Source: Oscillospiraceae bacterium
GTDB lineage: Bacteria; Bacillota; Clostridia; Oscillospirales; Acutalibacteraceae
NCBI GenBank assembly: GCA_015065585.1
Contig: SVQC01000007.1
Location: 1-52,744 of the forward strand
Length of the DNA stretch: 52,744 nt
Direction: 5' to 3'
A model generated the notes under the pieces. The model was not told the origin of the DNA. It did not search any database and was given only the letters and a program-made list of their open reading frames with translations. Position numbers and translations under genes: made by a program. Shown here one piece after another: positions 33,179 to 41,844 of this stretch (within the stretch, counting starts at the first letter, position 1; every line of letters begins with the position of its first letter).

Positions 33179-34738
33179 TTATATTTCACCTGTTATTTCG
33201 GCAAGTTTCATCATTACAAATGCTGTTCCGATATGGCAATTAATCCAGAAGTTTTCAAGGTTTTCGGCACAATCCTTTTTCACCCAATGGGTAGGAATTA
33301 CGCCATTTTCTTTATTTTGCATTCTTGTTATTGAATCGCCTAGAGCGCAGGCTTTTTCAAGTAGCAATTCGTCATTCGTTACATTATAAACAGCAAGGAA
33401 ATCGTTAATTAACGTAGCTGTACTGCTGTCAATAGGAACATACCAATAATACTGCTCTAATGCGGCAGGAGAGTACCAAACGCTCTCTCCGTAGGTATAG
33501 TGCTGACTCCAAGGCGCAAATTTGCCCCAGACTACGAACTGGTCTTCGACGAAGCGAAGAAGTTCTTTGGCAGTTTTCATCAAATCTTGGTCATCGGCAA
33601 AATTATTGCAAATATATTTAATGAAATCTCCTGCAACAAAGTGGGTAAGATTTTTAAAGTTTCCTGATAGGGCGATATCTTCAAATTGACCTTCCCAGTT
33701 AAATGTTTCAAGACGGGTATCCATAATATATTTGAAATAGTTCTTTTCAAGGTTAAGATAGCTTTCGTTCTTTGTGCGTGCGTAATAGGTATTGAGGAAA
33801 TTTAAAATATCAAATGTACAGCAACAGTTATTTGATTCGGGCTTATTGGTATCGGTGTAAACAAGTAAGTTCCAACTGCCGTTTTCAAGAACGTTATTTT
33901 TATAATATTCGGCAATTTTCTTTGCGGCTTCAAAGTACTTTTTGTCCCCTGTGGCTTTTTCAAGGTCAAGGTACATTTCACCAACAGTTGCAGGGTAAAT
34001 AAGCATTAAGGTGTTTTCTCTGCGTTCTGCCATCGGTGCGGTTTTGTTTACTGTCTCGCGGTTAAGACCTTTAAAGCAGTAGGTAGGGGGAAGCCCTTCA
34101 ACAGCAGTATCACTTTTGTATGTGATAGAAATAAGAAAATCGGCAGCGTTGGTGGCAAGCTTCACAGCATCCTTTGCCATAGCAGGCTCCAATTTAGCAT
34201 AGGACAGCATTGCCTTAACAAGACTGCTTATCATTTTGGAAGGATAAACGTTGTGGTAATATTCGGGGTCCGGCACACCGTGCTTTAGCCAATACTGAGA
34301 AGCAGGGTCGTTAAAAGCGTAAGCAAAAGCTTTTTTAGCACTTTCTGCATAAGAACAAGCCTTTTTTGGTAGTGCTTTTCTTCCGGGGAATGGTGCTGAT
34401 TTATAAAAAGTTCTTGCACCTAAAAGGTAACGCTGTCCGTTTACGCTATGAATAGCTTCTACCTTTAGTTCTACGATACCGGGGGAAAGGTCTTTCCAAA
34501 TGGGTGAAAGGTTGGCGTAAGAATAATTATCTTTAAAGCTATAGGTTTTACCGGTGCTGTCGGTAGCAAAAAATTCGAAATCATAAGCGGCTGGAATGGT
34601 GGGGAAAGAAAAGGAGGGTGGATACATAAACTGGGTAGCGTGATTATTCCAAAAATTTCTGCCGTCTACTCCGCCTGGGCGAATAACGTTATCGGAGCTG
34701 TTATATTCGCTTAGAGCTTTAATTGCAAATTTGTCCAT
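33179..34738 (-). CDS. Unrecognised protein with predicted beta-sandwich and alpha-toroid, paralogue 2
   Basis: A 519-residue homologue of the 31623 gene, sharing VIRPGGVDGRNFWNNHATQF-type start, PFPGRKALPKKACSYAESA, NVYPSKMISSLVKAMLSYAK, GLPPTYCFKGLN, FNWEGQFEDI, DQFVVWGKFAPW, ALEQYYWYVPIDSSTA and WINCHIGTAF. The paralogues are colinear end to end, so they arose by tandem duplication. In place of WGEF this copy has WGKF, so that acid is not universally kept. ATG at 34738 follows AGGAG; a longer N terminus lacks a ribosome site. It is the promoter-proximal gene of the pair. Confidence 0.75.
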   Translation of the reverse strand: MDKFAIKALSEYNSSDNVIRPGGVDGRNFWNNHATQFMYPPSFSFPTIPAAYDFEFFATDSTGKTYSFKDNYSYANLSPIWKDLSPGIVELKVEAIHSVNGQRYLLGARTFYKSAPFPGRKALPKKACSYAESAKKAFAYAFNDPASQYWLKHGVPDPEYYHNVYPSKMISSLVKAMLSYAKLEPAMAKDAVKLATNAADFLISITYKSDTAVEGLPPTYCFKGLNRETVNKTAPMAERRENTLMLIYPATVGEMYLDLEKATGDKKYFEAAKKIAEYYKNNVLENGSWNLLVYTDTNKPESNNCCCTFDILNFLNTYYARTKNESYLNLEKNYFKYIMDTRLETFNWEGQFEDIALSGNFKNLTHFVAGDFIKYICNNFADDQDLMKTAKELLRFVEDQFVVWGKFAPWSQHYTYGESVWYSPAALEQYYWYVPIDSSTATLINDFLAVYNVTNDELLLEKACALGDSITRMQNKENGVIPTHWVKKDCAENLENFWINCHIGTAFVMMKLAEITGEI

Positions 34739-34761
34739 AATAATTCTCCTATAATTAATTT

Positions 34762-34774
34762 GTGTAGTATACAC
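34762..34774 (-). promoter_or_regulatory. Operator-like motif upstream of paralogue 2
   Basis: GTGTA-GTA-TACAC is a perfect 5-bp palindrome, and its minus strand contains TATACT as a likely -10. A near copy, GTGTA-TTA-TACAT, overlaps the -10 of the GH28 gene at 36154-36166. Confidence 0.5.
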
Positions 34775-34852
34775 TTATTATATATGATAATGTTTTCAAT
34801 CACAATGGAAAAAATCTATGCTTTTATGGAAAAATTCTATTTGTAGGTAAAT

Positions 34853-34880
34853 AAAAAGGCTTGAAAACTCAAGCCTTTTT
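34853..34880 (-). terminator. Terminator after the GH28 gene
   Basis: AAAAAGGCTTGA pairs with TCAAGCCTTTTT around AAAC; a T run on the minus strand is provided by the A stretch at 34853-34857. Confidence 0.85.
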
Positions 34881-34883
34881 ATT

Positions 34884-36137
34884 TTATCTTACGTTAAAAG
34901 AAGTATTATTGAAACGAATATTATCGGCGTGCTGAATATTCATTGGATGGTGGTCTACATTGTAGAAGTTATGACGTGTGGCTCCATGTCTATTTTTATC
35001 GGGGAATTCATTACCGTCAGTGAGGGTAAAGGAACAGTTATTAAACTCAATATCTTTAACGTGATTCTCCGCTTTACCTGTTATCCATAAGAACTGGGGA
35101 CCGCTGCAAATTATATTATTGAAGAAAAGCTTTCCTATTGAGTTAAGCTTCACGTCGGGATTTTCGTTAACGTCAATATTAATAGGTGTAGAGAAGGTTT
35201 TGTCCATAATAATATTGCTAAAAGTCATATTTTCGATAAGTGTCGCTTCTCTGCCAATGTCAGCGCTGCCTGGGTTTTTAATATCAGGCTTAATATAAGG
35301 TAAAAAGAAGTCCAAACCGCAGGAACAGTCGGTCATAACTAGGTTTGAAAAGGTACAGTTTCTGATAACGCCGTCATTTATCCAACCTATACGAATTGCG
35401 GCGGAGTAGCTTGTTAAATTACAGTTAGTAACTGTAATTTTTTCGCAAATCTTGTTTTCAGGAAGCGAAACGTTGTTTGCTCGAACTATTATACAGTCGT
35501 CACCGCAGGTAATATCACAGTTGGAAATAGTAACGTTGCGGCTGGAGTTAATATGTATACCGTCATTATTGGGATATTGAACCTCGGCATCAATTTTAAC
35601 CTTATCAAAGGTGATGTAGTCACAGTCGTGAATCCAGTAAGACCAACCTGCAGGCTGATTTACCATTGTAATATCCTCAACCTTTACATTTTTACAGCCT
35701 GCAAAGAAAACGGCGCGGGGAGGGGTTGGACGGTCAAAGTCACGCTGAAATTTCCAACACTGTCCTTCTTCAAAAGGAAGCACGAAGGTTTTACCGTTGC
35801 AATCAATTTTACCCATACCGGTAAGAGAAATATTTTCACATTCCTCTGCAAAGATAAGACAAGCGTTTCTCCAGCGGGGAAGAAGAGATGAATTTACGTG
35901 ACTAACCTTGTTTTCGGGATAGTCATCGCAATCAGGAGAGCCAAGCAAGGTTGCGTCTGACGCAATATGTATTTCTACGTTGCTTTTATAAATTATTGTG
36001 CCGGTCATATAAACACCGTCTTCAATAAGCACAATACCGCCTTTTTCACCTACGGTGTCAATAGCTTTTTGAATGAATTCGGTATTAAGGGTTTTGCCGT
36101 CACCGACAGCACCGAAATCTTTAATATTTACTATCAT
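34884..36137 (-). CDS. Glycoside hydrolase family 28 (polygalacturonase-like)
   Basis: A 417-residue right-handed beta-helix protein without signal peptide. MIVNIKDFGAVGDGKT is the usual GH28 start. The catalytic region reads YPNNDGIHINSSRNVTISNC and TCGDDCIIV with the acid pair D213/D214. The GHG motif expected later is absent; the position reads SYSAAIRIGWIND, keeping the RI of the RIK motif. Loss of the His occurs in some rhamnogalacturonan-type branches. Substrate is therefore likely a modified pectin or rhamnogalacturonan oligomer taken into the cell. ATG at 36137 follows AAGGAG. It diverges from the AraC gene that probably controls it. Confidence 0.9.
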   Translation of the reverse strand: MIVNIKDFGAVGDGKTLNTEFIQKAIDTVGEKGGIVLIEDGVYMTGTIIYKSNVEIHIASDATLLGSPDCDDYPENKVSHVNSSLLPRWRNACLIFAEECENISLTGMGKIDCNGKTFVLPFEEGQCWKFQRDFDRPTPPRAVFFAGCKNVKVEDITMVNQPAGWSYWIHDCDYITFDKVKIDAEVQYPNNDGIHINSSRNVTISNCDITCGDDCIIVRANNVSLPENKICEKITVTNCNLTSYSAAIRIGWINDGVIRNCTFSNLVMTDCSCGLDFFLPYIKPDIKNPGSADIGREATLIENMTFSNIIMDKTFSTPINIDVNENPDVKLNSIGKLFFNNIICSGPQFLWITGKAENHVKDIEFNNCSFTLTDGNEFPDKNRHGATRHNFYNVDHHPMNIQHADNIRFNNTSFNVR

Positions 36138-36153
36138 TTTTATCACTCCTTAA

Positions 36154-36186
36154 GTGTATTATACATATAATACTAAACCAATACAA
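36154..36186 (-). promoter_or_regulatory. GH28 promoter
   Basis: On the minus strand TTGTAT (plus 36181-36186), 17-base spacer, TATAAT (plus 36158-36163). The -10 lies inside the GTGTA-TTA-TACAT motif shared with 34762. Confidence 0.72.
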
Positions 36187-36215
36187 TGGACGTTTATGTA
36201 TTTTTTAATATAATA

Positions 36216-36244
36216 TTGAACTTAAATAGCTTTTGTGGTAGAAT
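36216..36244 (+). promoter_or_regulatory. Promoter of the AraC-type regulator
   Basis: TTGAAC (36216-36221), 17-base spacer, TAGAAT (36239-36244). Transcription from about 36251 rules out starts before the ATG at 36267. Confidence 0.7.
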
Positions 36245-36266
36245 GTCTTTGAAGGTGGGAAAATAT

Positions 36267-37115
36267 ATGATTATTGATACCAACGCGCCAATAAACACTA
36301 TATGCTACGGCAGGGTAAGCCAAGATAAAAAACCTTGGCATAACGGAAGACGGATTAACACCCATATGCTTGTTTGTTTGGAAAAAGGTTTTCTTAAAAT
36401 GCAGGTAGGTAAAAACTTATATAGTATGGAAAAAGGGGATATTATATTAATACCTGAAGATACTTTTTATCGTCCCATTGAGGTAAAGGAAATAAGTTAC
36501 TATTTTTTGCATTTTTCCGCTACAGTTGCCAATAAAAAAGACGAACCGCTTCATATGAGCTTTAACCCACGACTGCCTGAAGGTGATTTCGAGTTTTCAT
36601 ATTGGGGCGGACACAGTAACGTTAAAATAAAGACCCTGAGTCATACTGCCGACAATGACGATGTACGTAAAATTTTAAATAAAATAGCCGCTTTAAATAT
36701 AAAAACAAACGAGCAGAAATTACTGCTTGATTGTTTTGTAAGAGAACTTATATTAAATATCTCCGAAAAAAATATTAGTAACAAAAAAATGAGTTATAAT
36801 ATGGTGAAAATTATCAAATATATTGACAGTAATTATTTTGAGGATATCACCCTTTCATCTTTATCGGAAAAATTCGGTTTTTCACAGTCATATATAGCAA
36901 GACTTTTTAAAAATGAACTTTCTACAACCTCGGTTAAATATCTTAATCATACCAGAGTGATAAACGCTTGCAGAATGCTTTTGTGTAGTGGAAAAACAAT
37001 AGGGGAGATAAGCGAGGAGGTTGGCTTTAAAGACCAATACTATTTTACCCGCGTCTTTAATTCCTTTTTGAAAATGACTCCATCCCTGTACCGAAAAAGC
37101 CGTATAGTAACATAA
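36267..37115 (+). CDS. AraC family transcriptional regulator
   Basis: A 282-residue regulator: N-terminal cupin sensor (CLEKGFLKMQVG, YSMEKGDIILIPEDTFYRP), a helical linker, and a C-terminal double HTH about residues 185-282 (ITLSSLSEKFGFSQSYIARLFK and TIGEISEEVGFKDQYYFTRVF). The end KMTPSLYRKSR is the AraC signature. Such proteins usually sense a sugar and activate nearby glycan genes. It is divergent from GH28 and close to the two paralogues and the fucosidase, so regulation of this glycan locus is likely. ATG 36267 follows GAAGGTGGG. Confidence 0.9.
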   Translation: MIIDTNAPINTICYGRVSQDKKPWHNGRRINTHMLVCLEKGFLKMQVGKNLYSMEKGDIILIPEDTFYRPIEVKEISYYFLHFSATVANKKDEPLHMSFNPRLPEGDFEFSYWGGHSNVKIKTLSHTADNDDVRKILNKIAALNIKTNEQKLLLDCFVRELILNISEKNISNKKMSYNMVKIIKYIDSNYFEDITLSSLSEKFGFSQSYIARLFKNELSTTSVKYLNHTRVINACRMLLCSGKTIGEISEEVGFKDQYYFTRVFNSFLKMTPSLYRKSRIVT

Positions 37116-37145
37116 AAAGCAGTACGTTTAACGTACTGCTTTTTT
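37114..37145. terminator. Bidirectional terminator after the AraC gene
   Basis: AAAAAGCAGTACGT with ACGTACTGCTTTTT around TTA, between converging genes. Confidence 0.92.
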
Positions 37146-37164
37146 ATTGTTTCACTTAAAGGTA

Positions 37165-38027
37165 TTATAAGGATATAACACATAATGCAGCTATGCCGAT
37201 TAAGATACCTATAAACTGCTTACGGGTGAGTTTTTCTTTAAAGAATATAATTCCTGAAAGAAGGGAAGCAAAAATAAGACCGCCGTTTACTACGGGGAAG
37301 AAGATTATTTGCGGTAAAACCCCTGCAAGATAAAGGTTGATTACGTGTATAAATGCCATAAAAATTCCCGAAAAAATAGCTAATGGGGTAGCCTTGTTTT
37401 GAGTTTTAAAGTTTGACGGAGTTTTACGCTGATAAAACAGGCAGCCCAAAAGGTTAATAATTGCGCAAAACAGGAAAGAAAGGCGTAAAAAGCTTATAAG
37501 CTCATCTTTATGTACCGAGTTTTGGTGTATCGTTTGCATAATACCTATTACGCCGACAAAAAGCATAGCGCAAACCGAGAAAAGCAACCACTTACCACTT
37601 GCATTTTCTTTTTTAACATCCAAGGATAACCATAAGGAAATAATTAAAAACAGTAGCGCAATAATTTTAGAAAGAGCAATTTGGCTTCCTAAGAAAATAC
37701 TGCCGTAAATGACGGGGATAACAAGGGAAATACCTAAAATAAAGGTAGAAAATCCCATTGGTCCGATTTTTAGCGCCTTTAAAAAGAAGTGCTGATTAAG
37801 CCATAAAGCAATAGCAAAAATCAGTGCGCAAATAATGGTAAATAACGAAACCATTTCCCACTTAAAAAAGCATAACGAGGCAAAAGAACCAAAGTATAAA
37901 ATAGCGTTAAACTTATAAATGTCGGTTTCGGTTTTTAGGGTTTGTTTGCTAAAGTTGTTGGAAAAGCATTTTTCGTGGTTTCAGCCAACACACTTAAAAT
38001 CATTAGCAAATAGTAAATGATATACAT
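37165..38027 (-). pseudogene. DMT/EamA-type transporter gene with N-terminal frameshift
   Basis: The minus strand encodes about nine hydrophobic helices of a drug/metabolite transporter (IICALIFAIALWLNQHFFL, GFSTFILGISLVIPVIYG, FFKEKLTRKQFIGILIGIAA). The longest open frame starts at 37854, but the natural start is ATG 38027, behind AAAGAGGA, reading MYIIYYLLMILSVLAETTKN. That frame stops at a TAA near 37937 while SNNFSKQTLKTETDIYKFNA continues in the next frame. One more T in the GCTTTTCC run (plus 37962-37965) would join both into about 287 residues with ten helices. Sequencing error is as likely as a true mutation. Substrate unknown; it may export or import sugars or metabolites of the nearby locus. 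Confidence 0.8.
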
Positions 38028-38048
38028 AAATATCCTCTTTTTAAAAAT

Positions 38049-39863
38049 TTAAGTTTGTAGTGATTTAAGATTGTAGAACTCGCCTTTTTTAGCCATAAGT
38101 TCTTCAAAGGTTCCAAATTCAACGCATTCGCCATCTCTAAGCACCGCAATTTTATCGGCGTTTCTTATGGTGGACAAGCGGTGGGCAACAATAAAGGTTG
38201 TTCGGCTATCGGTAAGATTATCTATAGCCTTTTGTATTTCGGCTTCCGAAACAGAGTCGAGAGCGCTTGTGGCTTCGTCAAATATGATAACCTTCGGGTC
38301 TCTTATAAGGGCGCGGGCAATAGCAATTCGCTGTTTTTGACCGCCTGAAAGCTTGTCACCGTGTTCACCGATGTTGGTGTTGATTCCTTTTGGAAGTTTA
38401 TCAATAACACTTCTGAGCTGCGCCGCGTCGATGATTTCCTCCAGTCGTTCCTTACTGATATGTGGACTGCCGTATGTAATATTATCTTTAACTGTACCTG
38501 AGAACAGGATAGTTTTCTGCGGCACAACCGATAAGAAACGTCTGTAGCTTGGCAAATCTATTTCTTTTATGTCTTTTCCGTCAATCAGAAGTTTTCCGGA
38601 ATTGGTTTTATAAAAGCCGGTAACAAGATTTATTATGGTGCTTTTTCCCGAGCCTGATTCACCAACAAGTGCTATGGTTTCACCCTTTTTAACCTTGAGG
38701 CTTAAATCCTTGATGACAGGAGTTCTTCTTGCATATTGGAAGTTGATGTTCTTAAACTCATATTCGCCCTCAAGCTTTTTGAGTTTTTCTTTGCCTTCGT
38801 TATCCTCAACATCACCGGCGCAGAGAATTTCGCCGATTGAACTAACCGATTCAAGACCTTTTGTAAGCATAGGTAATGTAGCAATTATACCATTTAAATG
38901 ACCTAAGAGGGTTGCGAAATAAGACTGATACATTGCAATATCACCGATTTCGGTAATAGTGCCTCTTATGAATAACCAAGCGGTGAAGAAAAGGCAGACA
39001 ACCTGTGAAAAGGAAACGAGCGCCCATATAGCAGAGTTGAAAAGGCTTTGAACAAAGTCGAGCTTATATCCTTTGTTTGCCGCAGTAGTGATTTCACCTG
39101 TTATTTTCTTGATTTCTACATTTTCAAGGGCGTGGGCGCGGGTGACAGGAACAAGCTCTATCATATTTATAACGCTTGAAGAGGTGCTTTCAATAGTTTT
39201 GCGAAATTCTGCGTTGTTTTTTCTTAATGGTTTTTTAAATTTGTTGAGCAGCAGAGCAAAGAGCGGTACGCAAACCAAAAACATAAAGAAAACGGGTAAG
39301 CTTTTTGTCAGCACAATAACAAGGGTAATAGCTGTGTTCGAGAAAATGCGCATAATAATTGTAAATATTTGAGATGAAAGGGCTTCGACATTTTCAACAT
39401 CACGCATTACCTTAGACTGAATTTTACCGGTTGGCATTTCTTTGTGAAAACCGATGGATAACTGTTGCAGTTTTCGTACCATAGCTCCGCGAAGACCTGC
39501 CTCAACACGCCGTTTGGCTTTGCTGAAGAAGCGGATATGAAGCATATGGGTAGGAATATGCTGTATGTAAGCAATTGCCGCAATAGCAAAATCAATAATA
39601 AGCCGTACCACATAGCCTTCGGGGCGGGTGGCAACGGTGGTTATAACATCTGCCGTAATAAGGGGCAATAGCCACTCCGGCAGAGATTTTATTATAAAAA
39701 ACAAATACGAGAAAAACAGGTTCTTGTAGTCACCTTTATAAAGCCCGAAAAGAATCCGTAGACCTTTTCCGTTGTGTTTGCGGTAACATTCAATGAACTG
39801 CTCTTCTCGCTTTAAAATCTCAGCATTGTTTAAAAGTTTTTTTGATTTGTTTTTACGACTCAT
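38049..39863 (-). CDS. ABC transporter, fused permease and ATPase
   Basis: A 604-residue half-transporter. Six membrane helices in residues about 35-320, then the ATPase domain: Walker A GESGSGKST, Q-loop VVPQKTILFSG, signature LSGGQKQRIAIARAL, Walker B VIIFDEATSALD, and the H-loop in VAHRLSTIRNADKI. This is the exporter (MsbA/LmrA-like) type and works as a homodimer or with a partner not present here. ATG at 39863 follows AGGAG; the longer frame upstream covers the promoter leader. The substrate is unknown. Its neighbour is a metal-type repressor, which hints at metal or stress-linked control. Confidence 0.92.
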   Translation of the reverse strand: MSRKNKSKKLLNNAEILKREEQFIECYRKHNGKGLRILFGLYKGDYKNLFFSYLFFIIKSLPEWLLPLITADVITTVATRPEGYVVRLIIDFAIAAIAYIQHIPTHMLHIRFFSKAKRRVEAGLRGAMVRKLQQLSIGFHKEMPTGKIQSKVMRDVENVEALSSQIFTIIMRIFSNTAITLVIVLTKSLPVFFMFLVCVPLFALLLNKFKKPLRKNNAEFRKTIESTSSSVINMIELVPVTRAHALENVEIKKITGEITTAANKGYKLDFVQSLFNSAIWALVSFSQVVCLFFTAWLFIRGTITEIGDIAMYQSYFATLLGHLNGIIATLPMLTKGLESVSSIGEILCAGDVEDNEGKEKLKKLEGEYEFKNINFQYARRTPVIKDLSLKVKKGETIALVGESGSGKSTIINLVTGFYKTNSGKLLIDGKDIKEIDLPSYRRFLSVVPQKTILFSGTVKDNITYGSPHISKERLEEIIDAAQLRSVIDKLPKGINTNIGEHGDKLSGGQKQRIAIARALIRDPKVIIFDEATSALDSVSEAEIQKAIDNLTDSRTTFIVAHRLSTIRNADKIAVLRDGECVEFGTFEELMAKKGEFYNLKSLQT

Positions 39864-39959
39864 ACAAATCACGCTCCTTGAAACAAAAAGGAAAAATATT
39901 AAGTTGCTTTTGGCCTTTAAAGACCGCCTGTGATGAAGTGTGTTTCTCACTTCAAGGAC

Positions 39960-39988
39960 TTTATAACACAATAAAAATGATAAGTCAA
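39960..39988 (-). promoter_or_regulatory. Promoter of the ABC transporter gene
   Basis: On the minus strand TTGACT (plus 39983-39988), 17-base spacer, TATAAA (plus 39960-39965). The leader contains a TGAAGTG/CACTTCA hairpin at about 39933-39953. Confidence 0.75.
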
Positions 39989-40017
39989 CCTTTTTTTAGA
40001 AAAAAATAAAAGATTGC

Positions 40018-40380
40018 TTATTTATCGATGAAATTTTTTATAGCAGTTATTGTCATATCACTTATATCATGTTCCATTTTACAAGCGTCAGAGGAAGCGG
40101 TTTCTTTATCAACACCGAGTTTTACTAAAAATTCGGTGAGCAGAGTGTGACGCTCATAAATTTTTTCTGCAACGCTTTCACCCTCTTTTGTCAAAGATAA
40201 AGATCCGTCCTTGTCCATAACAACAAAGCCGCCTTTTTTCAAAAGACTTACGGCGCGGCTTACACTTGGCTTTGAAAAGCCCATATATTCACATACGTCT
40301 ATAGAACGCACGGTATTGCTTTTTTTAGACAGAACATATATAGATTCAAGATACATTTCGCCTGATTCCTGAAGGTGCAT
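40018..40380 (-). CDS. DtxR/MntR-type metal-dependent transcriptional regulator
   Basis: A 120-residue regulator: winged HTH (LQESGEMYLESIYVLSKKSN, RSIDVCEYMGFSKPSVSRAV) and a metal-binding dimerisation domain (ERHTLLTEFLVKLGV, DACKMEHDISDMTITAI) with the usual E, H, C/D and E-H ligands. There is no SH3-like domain, so it is MntR-like in size. ATG at 40378-40380 follows GGAGG. It lies between the ABC exporter and murA, reading away from murA; it probably represses metal transport genes. Confidence 0.9.
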   Translation of the reverse strand: MHLQESGEMYLESIYVLSKKSNTVRSIDVCEYMGFSKPSVSRAVSLLKKGGFVVMDKDGSLSLTKEGESVAEKIYERHTLLTEFLVKLGVDKETASSDACKMEHDISDMTITAIKNFIDK

Positions 40381-40508
40381 AATGGTTCCTCCATATCGAA
40401 AAATTACAATTTTTAGTATACCATAAATAGTATAAAATTGCAAGATATTATACATTATATAATATATAGCGTACAGGACTTATTTTGCAACTTTGAATAA
40501 ATATTAAA

Positions 40509-40537
40509 TTGACAAAGGTACGCTTTGAGTGTATAAT
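40509..40537 (+). promoter_or_regulatory. murA promoter
   Basis: TTGACA (40509-40514), 17-base spacer, TATAAT (40532-40537). Transcription from about 40544 makes an ATG at 40546 practically leaderless. Confidence 0.87.
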
Positions 40538-40569
40538 GAACAATAATGAAGGATTACGGAGATGCAGAT

Positions 40570-41826
40570 GTGGAAAAGTATGTAATTGAGGGCGGAAAAG
40601 CATTAAATGGCGAAGTACATATAAGCGGCGCAAAAAATGCGGCCGTGGCAATTCTTCCTGCCGTTTTATTGTCTGAAAGTCCTTGTGTTATTGAAAATCT
40701 TCCTGATATATCCGACGTTAACCTTATTTTAAAAACTATGGAAAAACTTGGTGCAAAGGTTAAAAAGATAAATGAGAGTACTGTGGAAATCGACCCTTCT
40801 GCAGTTAATTCATATATAGTAACCAAAGATATGAGTAGCGGCATGCGTGCTTCAAGCTATTTTTTAGGTGCTTTGCTTGGCAGAATGAATAAAGCAAAGG
40901 TAGCACCTCCCGGTGGCTGTGATTTCGGTGTAAGACCTATTGACCAGCACATAAAAGGCTTTGAGGCTATGGGTGCCGCTGTTTCTTGTGAAAATGATAT
41001 GGTGGTATGCCGCGCTAAAGAACTTAACGGCAACTATATTTATCTTGATATGGTTACTGTGGGTGCTACCATAAATATTATGCTTGCCGCCGTTAAGGCA
41101 AAGGGCATGACGGTTATAGAAAATGCGGCAAGAGAGCCTCATATTGTTGACCTAGCCAATTTTTTAAACTCTATGGGCGCTAATATAATGGGCGCAGGAA
41201 CCAACGTTATAAAAATTCGCGGTGTTGAAAAACTATATGGTACAACCTATCATATAATACCTGACCAGATTGAAGCGGGAACTTATATGGTTGCCGCCGC
41301 CGCAACCCGCGGTGATGTTACCATAAATAACGTAACACCTAAGCATCTTGAGTCTATAATTGCCAAACTTATAGAAACGGGAGCTTCGGTTTATCAGTAT
41401 GATGAATCCGTAAGGGTCAAAATGGATAAACGTCCCAGAAGGTGTCAGGTTAAAACTATGCCTCATCCCGGTTTCCCCACCGATATGCAACCTCAGATTG
41501 CAACTCTCCTTTCTATTGCTGACGGCGATAGTATTGTAACCGAAGGTGTTTGGGATAATCGTTTCCGTTATGTCGAAGAGCTTAAAAAGATGGGCGCTGA
41601 AATAAAGGTAGAGGGCAAACGAGCTATTATAACCGGTAAGGAAAGCTTAGTTAGTGCCTGTGTTAAAGCTACTGACCTTCGCGCCGGTGCCGCTATGGTT
41701 ATTGCCGGTCTTATGACCGAGGGCAAAACCACCGTTGAGGATATTCTTTATATTGACCGCGGTTATGAGGACCTTGTTGAAAAATTGACCAGCTTAGGCG
41801 CTTCAATAAGGCGCGTCAGCGAATAA
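40570..41826 (+). CDS. murA: UDP-N-acetylglucosamine 1-carboxyvinyltransferase
   Basis: MurA, first committed step of peptidoglycan synthesis, adding enolpyruvate to UDP-GlcNAc. I prefer the GTG at 40570: GGAG stands nine bases upstream and the protein then begins MEKYVIEGGKALNGEVHISG like other MurA; the ATG at 40546 lies at the predicted transcript start. Signatures are SGAKNAAVAILPA, the catalytic loop PGGCDFGVRPIDQH with C117 (so fosfomycin-sensitive type), and HPGFPTDMQPQ. Length is 418 residues from GTG. An MBL hydrolase follows after 18 bases. Confidence 0.95.
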   Translation: MEKYVIEGGKALNGEVHISGAKNAAVAILPAVLLSESPCVIENLPDISDVNLILKTMEKLGAKVKKINESTVEIDPSAVNSYIVTKDMSSGMRASSYFLGALLGRMNKAKVAPPGGCDFGVRPIDQHIKGFEAMGAAVSCENDMVVCRAKELNGNYIYLDMVTVGATINIMLAAVKAKGMTVIENAAREPHIVDLANFLNSMGANIMGAGTNVIKIRGVEKLYGTTYHIIPDQIEAGTYMVAAAATRGDVTINNVTPKHLESIIAKLIETGASVYQYDESVRVKMDKRPRRCQVKTMPHPGFPTDMQPQIATLLSIADGDSIVTEGVWDNRFRYVEELKKMGAEIKVEGKRAIITGKESLVSACVKATDLRAGAAMVIAGLMTEGKTTVEDILYIDRGYEDLVEKLTSLGASIRRVSE

Positions 41827-41844
41827 ACGACAAGGTGAATTAAT

